Positions 32,041-41,028 of a stretch of DNA of 64,000 nt are shown in pieces (the stretch's first letter is position 1; each line of letters opens with the position of its first letter). Under the pieces are notes generated by a model that ran no database searches, was not told the origin of the DNA, and saw only the letters and a program-made list of their open reading frames with translations. Made by a program: the position numbers and the translations under genes. Source of the DNA: Apiospora phragmitis (Eukaryota > Ascomycota > Sordariomycetes > Amphisphaeriales > Apiosporaceae); NCBI GenBank assembly GCA_038363925.1, contig JAQQWL010000018.1:372001-436000 (forward strand). Direction: 5' to 3'.

Positions 32041-32271
32041 ACCGCATCTGTAATTGTTGCATATGCAGATCACGGGTATAGGAACGGATAAGTCCACCAA
32101 CTTAGTCATAGAGAGCCGTTGTACAACATTGGAAGCTCACCGAGCAACCCGAATGTTGGCGCCTCATATTTATTTGACAATGTTTATTATATAGACTATG
32201 GCAATATCCTGAAGTACGGCTCTTAGCACTCGGAGAAGCTCGTGTTGGGTTAAGCAGTCAAGACCTTGAGT

Positions 32272-32817
32272 CTATGCTTTAGCAATGCGGCCTTGGGAAT
32301 CGAACGTCTCCATATTATCCTTCTCAAAGTGGCCAACCACTTCTCGTCCGAGAACCTGCCCAAGCCGCTCCTTAAGGCCCATAACAGGCCATATAGGTAC
32401 GCGGATGTAGTCAACCAGTATTTGCGCATCGCCCACTGGCGCCTTGTGTGGTTTATGGAACATCATCAAAGACGCAGCTGGAACTGTCGCCGTGTAGACA
32501 ATAAAAGCATCATTGTTCTTAGAAGTTGTCATCAAACGAACTCTGACATCTTTCGGCGAGAAATTAATCCCCTCTAGATTATCGGCATAGACCGAGTTTT
32601 GAGCAATGGCGATCATAACAGCGAGGAAGTATTGGTCCTCGTTAACATTGCTCGGTACCAGGCGGTTGGCGCGTATCTTCTGCAGCCGGTGCACTGGGCC
32701 GTTATCTGGCCCATTGCGCCCACGCGTCATGCGTAAGCGTTTCTTGCGCATTTTATTTAGATTACTCCGGTTGACATATGCTAGTATTGGCGCGTCGCTG
32801 GCGATGTTGACATCCAT
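32272..32817 (-). CDS. Conserved accessory protein segment
   Basis: 181 codons in one frame with a coherent fold-like pattern: GPVHRLQKIRANRLVPSN, NEDQYFLAVMIAIAQ, KDVRVRLMTTSKNNDAFIVY, then RVPIWPVMGLKERLGQVLG and a C-terminal acidic end. A conserved fungal family with these blocks exists as far as I can recall, but no function is known to me. Upstream (33388-32820) the frame is interrupted and shifted, so this may be the 3' half of a broken gene. Confidence 0.5.
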   Translation of the reverse strand: MDVNIASDAPILAYVNRSNLNKMRKKRLRMTRGRNGPDNGPVHRLQKIRANRLVPSNVNEDQYFLAVMIAIAQNSVYADNLEGINFSPKDVRVRLMTTSKNNDAFIVYTATVPAASLMMFHKPHKAPVGDAQILVDYIRVPIWPVMGLKERLGQVLGREVVGHFEKDNMETFDSQGRIAKA

Positions 32818-33199
32818 CAGCAGCTCTACATCCTGAGGCCTACATCTGCCTACCGCAACTTGCCCATTCTACACCCCTGTAGAGCGCACGGCGGAGCAGA
32901 TCGTGGCGGAGCAGACCAAGGGGATTTTGCGTCCGCCTTCGGTCAGTATCGAGGAGGAGACGGCGGCGGAGGGAATGGGGGAGCAAGTATTCAAGCTCCG
33001 GTCTACGGCTTTGGTTCCAATCGACGACGTGGGCGACGTAGCCGAGGGGGACAAGCTCCATTTTGTTAGCCAGACATTCCATGCACCCACCTTTGAAACC
33101 CATCAGGTCCGTCTTCCGAATGGGTGCCGTAGTAGAGGTAAGGCCTGCTATTTCGGACGAACAATCGTATTGCAGATTCGGGCAGAATCGCGTTGACCA

Positions 33200-33745
33200 G
33201 CTTATGATTTTCTGTCGATAATCAAGAGCCAATCTTCTGGTTCGGGTAGCGTAAATGAGTATAGACAGCTTGTAATTATTGTGAATAACGCTAAACGAGT
33301 AATCTTGGCGGTCTTTAAAGCGCGGGGCGGCCTGTGGGCTCGTCTGGGCGCTGCCGGTAAGGGCCGCGCCGTTCCTGGGTACTTCCAATTGCTGGGTGAC
33401 GGTTTGAAGCTTAGCGGTGGGCCACTGGATGATTGCCTGCTAGTTGTCGATGATCTCTTTCAGGTCTCGGATCTCGATGCGGGAATCATGGATCTCGTTA
33501 CGGGAGTTGGCCACCAGCTCGTAGATGCGCTGCAACATTTCCGGTCCGATGGTTCCATTGCCGTTCGAACTTGTCTCTGTTCCATTGTGGCTTTCATTTG
33601 AGAGTAGCGCATCTCGTGCTTTGGCACTGGGCTTCGCCCGCTTCGTTTGTTTGACCGACGTCGCGATAGAATTTGGCGCGTCCACCACGATCTCCATCTC
33701 TACACAATCCTCCATTATCGCGTTGGACGTCCGCCGCCTCTTCAT
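33200..33745 (-). pseudogene. Tad-like ORF1 (gag-like) fragment, possible
   Basis: The frame starting at ATG 33745 has a basic N-terminus and a coiled coil (MLQRIYELVANSRNEIHDSR, EIRDLKEIID), closed by TAG and continuing in frame (QAIIQWPTAKLQTVTQQLE) with a Ser/Pro/Ala-rich segment. This resembles the N-terminus of ORF1 of Tad-type LINEs of fungi. No reverse transcriptase is nearby. The assignment is weak. Confidence 0.35.
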
Positions 33746-33867
33746 CTAACTCCCCTCTGAGTATGTAATGGAATAACAACTAATTGAACAAAAAATAAAA
33801 TACAGGTCTCTTGCTAATCTACTGATCCTGTTATTGTACTCCAGACCTAGTACAGCTCTTTCGATAA

Positions 33868-34050
33868 CCGTACTGTCGCTAGCGAATCCTGCGTCCTCTC
33901 TCCACTGTTTGGCATTTCCCTTCTGGATCCAGTTTGCCGGCCAATGTTTTCTGTTTAGCATCACCGAGTGGGCATTTCAAGGTTGCCTATTTGCGGCTCG
34001 ACCATTACTTCATCTCCTAGAGCAAAATCATCCCATGCTTTCATAACTTG
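33868..34050. repeat. Dispersed TIR-like repeat, copy A
   Basis: Starts gtcgctagcgaatcctgcgt and shares its first ~50 bp, and its end (ttcataact-), with copies B (38946-39113) and C (56111-56280). The interior is more diverged. The CAGT[CG]-x-CTAGCGAA start looks like a hAT-type terminal repeat. Confidence 0.5.
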
Positions 34051-34197
34051 CGCCTTCTTCTTCTGTCGAAGTTAGAGAAGAATTTCTGTTTAGCCTGAGC
34101 TCAGCTCTCAAATGCACGTCAGCATATATCTGTAGTCTGGGACGTTTGACCGGGGTTTGTTGCATCATGCCAAGCAAGCTAACGCTGTTGTGCTTGT

Positions 34198-34211
34198 GGG
34201 GGGGGGGGGGG
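34198..34211. repeat. Poly-G run
   Basis: A run of about 14 G, upstream of the HET gene. The length in the assembly may be unreliable. Confidence 0.9.
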
Positions 34212-34396
34212 CGGGAGCTGCTTACGCTGACAACCGTCTACCCGGGAGAGAAAAAAAAAGGTGCGTCAGGTCAGGTCAGAAAGCGTAGGACCGAATTATA
34301 AGCTGACTCCGTTCCAGAAACTAGATCCCCAGACTTGACAACTCAAAACAAACACTTGGCATCTTTAAGGACGCAATTCGTTTGACCATTGCGACC

Positions 34397-36310
34397 ATGG
34401 TTAGACGACTGGCCTCAACCGAACGACCCCTCGATACACCGGCACTCGATGAGCAAAACACCAGTATAGGCCCAATTCGCGGCGCAGAGCCAGCCGCTAG
34501 TTTCAACGACCCTGGTTTGACCGATATCACCAGCGTCGGTCGGGCAGCATTCGCCTATAACCCGCTGGAGGGAAATGACATTCGGGTACTCAGGATCGCC
34601 CCAGGCAAACTTGGCAGTCCGGTTGTCTGCACCATCCATCACGTCCCACTGGAGCGGGCTAGCAAGTTCATCGCACTCTCCTACGTCTGGGGTAGAAAGG
34701 AAAGCGAGACTCAAATCAGCTTGAATGGGTTGCCATTTACCATTACAAATAGGCTTCTCGCAGCGTTGGACGAGCTACGATACCACTGCAAACAGTGGAC
34801 CAAGCGTAACATATGGATCGACGCTATCAGTATCAACCAGGATGACACCGCCGAAAAGAACGAGCAGATTCTTCGTATGACGAATATCTACCGCGATGCC
34901 ATAGAAGTGCTGGCTTGGGTCGGTCTTACGAAGTACTATGAAGAAAAAATGCTCCAACCTGTCTTTGAAGCTGCCGACACGCACTTCCCTAAGGGTCGGG
35001 CCCGCCCACTTCCCAACCTTACACCTTCTCTTGTCCAACTCAGCGATCCTTCGATCAGGGAAGGGCTTCTCAGATTGGCCAAGAGGAAATGGTTCGGGCG
35101 GGTCTGGACTTTCCCAGAAGCGGTCATGGGTGAGTATCGATGCACCGTATGGACCGGAAGGCACCATACATACATGCGTTCTCTCTGCGAATTAGCCATG
35201 ACGGTCTTTGGCAGCGGGAGAATGCTCCAAAATGTTGACCCCTCATACAACTTCAAACAGATTCTGGAATTCAGCCATGACGCACGTGATGGACCCGCGC
35301 TGACCCCGAGGGAGGCGGCACAAAAGTTATTCGAACTGATCTTTGCCACCTCGTTCCGCCAGTCCAAATTGAAACGCGATCACATCTACGCGGTGCTGAG
35401 TTTTTGGAAGTGGGCTTACTTTCAGGACCTTCCGAGCGTCCTTTTACCAGACTATGGGCTGAACAACAACGAGGTATTTTACCAGTTTGCCCTCTACATC
35501 TCGGAAAACATGGGATCCCCTGTCGTGCTTTGCACAAAACGCCAGGAAGGCCCAGGAACATCTGAACAGTCGGGCCAAATCCCGTCTTGGGTGCCCGACT
35601 TCAGCGCCATGTGGAATCCAAGCTACGCTCTGGACCTGGAGACCGGTGCATCGTTCGATTCGGATCTCACCATTTCTCCTGACCGAAAGCACATGAGTGT
35701 AAACGGATATTTGATAGAAGGCTGCGTGGCTTCGCTCGAGCACGAACCGTCACCGGTCGATGCTGATGTCAGTCAGTGGCTTGCGCACCGGTGGAGAAGA
35801 ATCGAGCTAGATCTCATGCATCCTGTGTCGGGCATAACTCGGAATGAGCTGGACTTTGCCTCTCTGCGGTGGCTAGAACAACGGCTGGTTCTGATACTCG
35901 CAATAGAAGAACCACAGAATGTTGCTAAGAGCCTCCTTGCTCTCCTTCGAACTGAAACAAATGCGTCGTCGTTTTCGCTTCAATTAAACGGCATTCTCGA
36001 CAGTCAATATCACGAAGATTTAGCCGCCTATTTGGGGCACAGGATCTACGTTTTGGGGAATGGGGCCATCGCCACGTTGTGCACTATTCCAACCCTGAGC
36101 GCAGGGTCGCATGAGCTGAGCGATACAATCTGCTTTCTCCCTGGCTCTGGTTACTATCATGCTATCCGACCATGCGGTGATAGTTACCGTGTCTTGGGTG
36201 TGGTGGCCTTCTTGTCACCAGAGGGGAAGTCGACAAATGAAGCCAGGAAAGAGTACATGGTGAACGGGAAGTGGTCACAAGGAGGGAAGACACGGTTTGA
36301 TTTAGTGTGA
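34397..36310 (+). CDS. HET-domain protein
   Basis: ATG at 34397; 637 residues, no intron needed. The HET domain (about residues 80-260) shows its three blocks: KFIALSYVWG, then NIWIDAISINQDDTAEKNEQ, then IYRDAIEVLAWVG and the following RVWTFPEAVMG. HET-domain proteins take part in heterokaryon incompatibility, where the domain triggers cell death after recognition of a different allele or partner. The C-terminal ~370 residues have no named domain but end like other long HET proteins (CFLPGSGYYHAIRPCGDSY, a lipocalin-like 'GR...VGE' position replaced). The frame is intact, unlike the neighbouring NLRs. Confidence 0.92.
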   Translation: MVRRLASTERPLDTPALDEQNTSIGPIRGAEPAASFNDPGLTDITSVGRAAFAYNPLEGNDIRVLRIAPGKLGSPVVCTIHHVPLERASKFIALSYVWGRKESETQISLNGLPFTITNRLLAALDELRYHCKQWTKRNIWIDAISINQDDTAEKNEQILRMTNIYRDAIEVLAWVGLTKYYEEKMLQPVFEAADTHFPKGRARPLPNLTPSLVQLSDPSIREGLLRLAKRKWFGRVWTFPEAVMGEYRCTVWTGRHHTYMRSLCELAMTVFGSGRMLQNVDPSYNFKQILEFSHDARDGPALTPREAAQKLFELIFATSFRQSKLKRDHIYAVLSFWKWAYFQDLPSVLLPDYGLNNNEVFYQFALYISENMGSPVVLCTKRQEGPGTSEQSGQIPSWVPDFSAMWNPSYALDLETGASFDSDLTISPDRKHMSVNGYLIEGCVASLEHEPSPVDADVSQWLAHRWRRIELDLMHPVSGITRNELDFASLRWLEQRLVLILAIEEPQNVAKSLLALLRTETNASSFSLQLNGILDSQYHEDLAAYLGHRIYVLGNGAIATLCTIPTLSAGSHELSDTICFLPGSGYYHAIRPCGDSYRVLGVVAFLSPEGKSTNEARKEYMVNGKWSQGGKTRFDLV

Positions 36311-36957
36311 GTCACTCCCCCATGCCTCTTGCACGAGCGTACGTAACGAAAAGGACTGACCAGGACCATCTGCAATTCCAGATAACTTCCTAACCGCTGC
36401 TTTAGTGAAAGGTCGGATTTAGACTCAGATTGGGTAAACACCTTCCGGTACCGTCGCCTAGTAAATCGCAGACAGGAGTGAGCCGCTGCATCGTTGCGAC
36501 GCATCACATTCCTCGGCCCACTGCCAAAAGTCAAAAGTATACTAAGGCACTGTTGGCAGATCGTGCAAAGGCCAAAATACAAAATTGTACGAGTAAGCGT
36601 CAAAACCAAACCTATGCCAAAATTGGGGTCAACGACAACGGGAAAGGGGTGTTTGGGATTGTTCAGGGCGGCCTGAGCAAGAGCGAAGATTGAAATGCTG
36701 CTGGCCCATCAGCTGGCGAAGATCGGACGCTGCAAACCGATGCCCAAAACCCTTACAGTTATACAGACTTGCAGACAGCAACTCCAGTCTCACTACTTAG
36801 CACTGAGGATAGTAGAAAGAGCAAAGAGCGAATCTCTGGGACAGCTTCTCCTGACACTCCGCAGACACCTAGACGACAGAGCCCCCCCGACCAGTCGGTC
36901 AGAGCCACATCAACGTATAGGGAACAACAATGGACAGAGGATCAAGACCCAATCGCC
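36311..36957 (+). other. Upstream part of the BRCT gene region, interrupted
   Basis: The frame of the BRCT gene is open upstream from 36430 to a TGA at 36691-36693 and again from 36694 onward. The Lys/Ser-rich reading (TKALLADRAKAKIQNC...) is plausible as a disordered part of the same protein, so an ancestral longer gene may have been broken here. Confidence 0.35.
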
Positions 36958-37911
36958 ATGGTGGATAGCAACCTACCGCCTATGGGTGACGGCACGGGAA
37001 ATAGCACTGACACGAGGACACCGCAGAGCTCTATACCCAAGCTAGCCAACAAGCGAACACGCCGTTTGAGGCCGGCTCAACCTGCCAAAGGTCCTCTCGG
37101 AGGCGTTTCTGCGTCTTCAGATCTCTTCAAGGGCATGGTCTTTGCTCTATCCTTCAACTCTCAGGGCGAAGCGCGAAAGCAGTTCACCAAGTCCCTCATC
37201 CAACAAGCGAGTGGAAAGATACTCGTAACTGGCTTCGAAGAATTGTTTGAGCCTGCGTGTCTTGGTCTGCCACTGAAGCTATCTTCATCCACTGAAGCAA
37301 GGAGCCTAGCATTAAAGTCCGATTTCCAAGCTACTAGCTTTACGGCACTGATTGCTGACAGCCACTCTCGCGAGGCCAAGTATATGCAAGCCCTTGCATT
37401 AGGGTTCCCTTGCCTGTCTGCTAAGTGGATCTCCATATGCATTTCTAGAGGAAAGGTTGTGGACTGGTCTTCATATGTGCTTTGTGCTGGCTCCAGCAGA
37501 ATACTTGGTGGCGCAATACGCTCTCGCAACATACCTATCTACGAAGCCAGTAGCAAAACGCTTCCGCAAATCCTGGAAGAGAGGCCAGCGTTTCTGCGGA
37601 ACATGTTTATCTTCGTTGCTCGTGAGAAGGGTAGTGAGCAGAACCATACGCCATATTTACTTCTCCTGCGGATGTTAGGCGCAACTGTAGTCGGCGCAAG
37701 GAGTCTTGAACAGGCCAGGACAAACATGGAGAGCAGCACTCATGCGTTCGACTTCGTCTACACCACAGGCCAAGGTGCCAGTGCAGAACAAAGCAGACTC
37801 AGCACAAACAACAACTACCCATTACATGGAATCAGGGTACTCACAAGCGAGACGCTCGTGCAGAGTATCATACTGGGAAGACTTGTGAAAGAGGATGAGG
37901 TGGAAGTGTAG
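36958..37911 (+). CDS. Rad9/Crb2/53BP1-type tandem BRCT fragment
   Basis: First in-frame ATG at 36958; 317 residues to TAG 37909-37911. After a disordered, Ser/Thr/Pro-rich start come two BRCT-like units: LFKGMVFALSF...LIQQASGKILVTGFEELFE, then TSFTALIADSHSREAKYMQALALGFPCLSAKWISICI and DWSSYVLCAGSSRILGGAI, followed by NMFIFVAR...LLLLRMLGATVVGARS and HGIRVLTSETLVQSIILG. This is the C-terminal region of checkpoint adaptors of the Rad9/Crb2/53BP1 group, which bind gamma-H2A phosphopeptides. Full-length relatives are much longer and carry a Tudor domain that is absent here. An orphan C-terminal duplicate, possibly a pseudogene. Confidence 0.7.
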   Translation: MVDSNLPPMGDGTGNSTDTRTPQSSIPKLANKRTRRLRPAQPAKGPLGGVSASSDLFKGMVFALSFNSQGEARKQFTKSLIQQASGKILVTGFEELFEPACLGLPLKLSSSTEARSLALKSDFQATSFTALIADSHSREAKYMQALALGFPCLSAKWISICISRGKVVDWSSYVLCAGSSRILGGAIRSRNIPIYEASSKTLPQILEERPAFLRNMFIFVAREKGSEQNHTPYLLLLRMLGATVVGARSLEQARTNMESSTHAFDFVYTTGQGASAEQSRLSTNNNYPLHGIRVLTSETLVQSIILGRLVKEDEVEV

Positions 37912-38640
37912 TTGAAGCAATGTTACGCACATCACCCCATATTGGTTCAATATTACCCATTTATTAACCTCCCCCAGTGTCTAACTCAGTATTTATTTCT
38001 ATAGTTAACAGATTCTTCTGCACCTGAAATTTATCGCAACACTGTGCGCAAGCTGCGATATGGTTGATTGAAGACACAAGTGTAATACTCTGCCTAAACC
38101 CTTATAATCACAGCCCAAAGGCAGTCGCCACGTCCGCTGCCCTTCTTGTCCTCGGGAGGATAGCGCTCCTCCAGGTACTTGCGTAATATGAAACCAATAG
38201 GAATGCAAGGGTCGGTGTTGAAGCCATGCAACCATCAAATGTTTCCAGCTCACATTTCGAGCAGGGCACCTCGGCTTTTCGACATCTGCGGCGCAAGTCA
38301 CCAGATTTTCCATGTGGCTGTAATGGTTGCAGCATACATCCATTTCGATGGAATTGTATCCGCTTTCCGCTTTGCTCGATCCCAACCAGGTGCATGTTCC
38401 GTTGTTTAGATGAGAGAGGGGCAGGGTTCCGATCAACTCAATCAATTACACGAACGGGGTTTATGGAGTGGAAGTGTAGATCCACGGATTTGAAGACGTG
38501 GAGTGTAGTAAATTGATCCACGTTAGGGTCGAATGGGGTGTATGTACACAGTGGACATAAAAACGCTATCCTGAGAATGTGATGTTGAGTGGAGTTGCCC
38601 AGAACTATTTATCTTCTGGACATCACAACTACTCGCTGGT
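37912..38640. other. Intergenic, unresolved frames
   Basis: Overlapping frames on both strands (minus 38445-38005, plus 38226-38516) contain several Cys residues but no pattern I can name and no splice support. No gene is called. Confidence 0.3.
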
Positions 38641-38898
38641 CTAATCACTGGCATTACCAGTATCCTCGCTCGAGCTGTCCTTGCCCTCGCGAGTCTCCAT
38701 CTTTCCGGTTGCCGGCACGAACAATGGGTCAAGCTCCTCAATCAGCCCTGCCGCCAGCCAACTTCGCAACACTTGGCTTATCGAAATCGTGCGCGCATCT
38801 AACCTGTTCCTGCAGGGCGTCACCATACGTCCTGCCCCAGAAAATAGGCGTTCACACTCCGCCGACATCGACTGTGCCGTGAGAATTTCCAATGCCAT
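38641..38898 (-). mobile_element. hAT transposase C-terminal dimerisation fragment
   Basis: The minus frame reads MALEILTAQSMSAECERLF, SGAGRMVTPCRNRLDARTIS and QVLRSWLAAGLIEELDPLF. This is the hATC dimerisation motif ('iPamSaecERlFS.ag...r.rL...ti...l.lrsWl'). Only the last ~85 codons remain; the catalytic part is missing. A relic of a hAT element. Confidence 0.8.
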
Positions 38899-38945
38899 TC
38901 GAGAGCCGCGGGTATCGGGTTCTCTTCTCGTGCCAGTATGCGATT

Positions 38946-39113
38946 ACAGTCACTAGCGAAACCTACGTCCTCTCTCTACTCTTTTATAGTTCCCGTTCTG
39001 GACCCACTCTGCAGGGGTATGTGCTGACACCATGTACCCCTCCAAGCTCACAAGTACCGAACCAATTTTGGCTTCGCTTACTCTTCCCTTGTGCATTCAT
39101 AACTCGCATATAG
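38946..39113. repeat. Dispersed TIR-like repeat, copy B
   Basis: Begins cagtcactagcgaaacctac and aligns along ~170 bp with copy C (56111-56280), ending ttcataact. It lies next to, but outside, the hAT fragment. A CAGT-type end with a palindromic CTAG core is reminiscent of hAT terminal repeats, so a non-autonomous derivative is possible. Confidence 0.6.
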
Positions 39114-39799
39114 TACAGTATATTTGCATTCCCTTATGCCGGACAAGATCTGGAGCCAGAAGCTGCTGACAGTTTATGCTCTCTTTCGCAATGCAACCGT
39201 CCCTGTCAGCGTCTGCAAATAGAGCTTTGGATACAAATCCGGTCAGCAGCGTCTTCGGCACGCATTCCACTCCTTATTCCTACAATACGAACGATTTCCC
39301 ATGTCGAGATCACTCGTACATATCTTTCATCCACTCGGTCTTGTGTGTTTTCCTTTTAGACCATAATCACCAACCACAAGATACAGAATCCAGATAACAC
39401 ACCTCTCCAAGATAGCCAAGAAGTAGTTGAGCCATGCTCACTCCAGCATGTTTGACGACTGCTGTCTGTTAGCATCGCCTTCGAATCCTTCATTGAAATC
39501 ATCATAAAATTCTCCTAGGCAACTGCGGATAGCGTCTATAATATGGGGCTCTTAGTTTTCCAAGCTAGCAGGCTGTCAGATTTAAAGCAGAGGTGCCTAG
39601 CAGCGCTATGGTCACTTGACTGTTCGGCCACAGTGGCTGCTGCCACAGGGCTCTCCCAAAAGATGGGTTCCCCGACAAAATGACTCCCCTAGTTCCTTTT
39701 CTTCTTTCCCTTCCTTCCGCAACACCTCTGCCGTCGAAGCAGGCAGCCGAGCAATTATGTTTATTACTACCTTCTTCCTTCCTGTGCAGCCATCCCACG
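39114..39799. other. Intergenic, nothing recognised
   Basis: Downstream (3') of the minus-strand effector pseudogene. Frames on both strands at 39565-40065 are shadows of the effector exon or lack motifs. Confidence 0.35.
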
Positions 39800-40701
39800 T
39801 TATCCAAACATGCGAGCGAAGGAAGCCGCATCCATTTGCCCTTGGAATGCCCTGCTGTTGTTTTGCGCCGACAGCTTTCCGAATGACTGGTCCACCCCGT
39901 TTTGAGCTTCGCCCACTATCCCTTGCATGGCAAGAGACTGATCTATCTGCATGTCTCCAAAGCTCTGGCCGGTCCGCGCTGATTGAGTGGCTTTCAGAGA
40001 AGTTTCGCACGCTTTTTGCAGGGTCGCGAACCGCTGGAGGCTGGCTTGTTCGTTACCACCTATAGTGTTTGGCACAGTGGTATCTCCTTCTGGAGTGGTG
40101 GACTTCTTTGATAGTTCTGTAGCCAAGGTGGATAGAGCCTGTTCTTGGGCTTGGAAGCGTGCGTTTAAATGTTGAACGTCGTTCGAGGTGCTGTGAGAGA
40201 CAATCCTGTAAACAGTAAACCTCATTAGTACGGCTCAGCTCTGATTAAAATGTGTAAAACATATAATGTGATCGTCTCTATAACCAAGGAGATGGTTCTC
40301 TGACAATTACTTAATTGGTTATTAAATTGTGCGATCTGCGATTCGTGTAAGTTCACAAGGAACCTATCACGGCTACTAAATCTCGAATCAGTCGAATGGC
40401 TCGTGTACTTCGTAATTGTCGTATTGAATCTGTCGCATAGCTCTTGGGTAGACGATAACGTCTGATCAAGGTTAATCGATCGCAGAACAGAACCAAACCG
40501 GGCTTGTATATCTTGGCTTGTTATTAATGTGCCTGTCAGGGTGTCCAATGAGTTTTGTGTCCCTGCGACAAGAGCCTTCGAGTTAGCGATAGTCTGCGGG
40601 GCCTCGACCAAGCCATCGATGACCTTGTAAACGGCTTTAGTACTCTGCGTCGCAAGGCCAGTAATAGCGATTATACTCGCCGTGACGCTTAATGGATCTA
40701 T
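39800..40701 (-). pseudogene. HeLo-like effector with two amyloid-like C-terminal repeats, inactivated
   Basis: The reading DPLSVTASIIAITGLA at 40698 downward is the typical beginning of HeLo-like domains of fungal cell-death effectors. The codon before it is ATA (40701-40699), where ATG is expected. Exon 1 is 40701-40265 and exon 2 is 40205-39800 (TAA); together 843 nt with exact phase. The 59-nt intron between them keeps a CTAAT branch and TACAG acceptor, but its donor reads ATATGT instead of GTATGT. Both lesions are TpG->TpA. The helical domain has ~230 residues. The last ~50 residues carry two related units, QSFGDMQIDQSLAMQG and QSFGKLSAQNNSRAFQG, 26 residues apart. The NLR next door, transcribed away from it, has the same motif. 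By analogy with HET-S and HELL/HELLF proteins the intact protein would be a membrane-active death executor. Confidence 0.75.
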
Positions 40702-41028
40702 GGCGTTTAACGGTTAAATATAATATAGTAGTAACCACGGACGAGGAGGTTGTCTTCGTACCCTGATCGTATGAAATGATATTCAGCCGCAAAATATACT
40801 GACACTCTGATTCGTTGGTATAAAGCACACGTGATTTCCTCCGCACAGGACCATTGTCAGCAGAAAGCTGTCGAGAATCTACAATAGCAATTGAAACCAT
40901 TCCATCTTCGAAAACGCTTCTCGATGGACTTGAAATACTCTGTACGATAATCGCGACCGAAGTCGAAATCTCCCCAGCCAAACCTAGTTACATACTGGTC
41001 CACTCATTAGACACGTACTAGGTGCACC
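40702..41028. promoter_or_regulatory. Shared intergenic region of the divergent effector/NLR pair
   Basis: 327 bp between the presumed starts of the effector (minus) and the NLR (plus). Both 5' leaders and promoters must lie here. Assigned by position only. Confidence 0.4.

Noticed and set aside
33440..33745. Certain identification as a Tad LINE ORF1
   Set aside because: Only a coiled-coil N-terminus is visible and no reverse transcriptase is nearby, so it is kept as a weak possibility only.
39565..40065. Overlapping frames of 130-150 codons on both strands
   Set aside because: They coincide with effector exon 2 in other frames or with non-coding sequence and show no conserved pattern.
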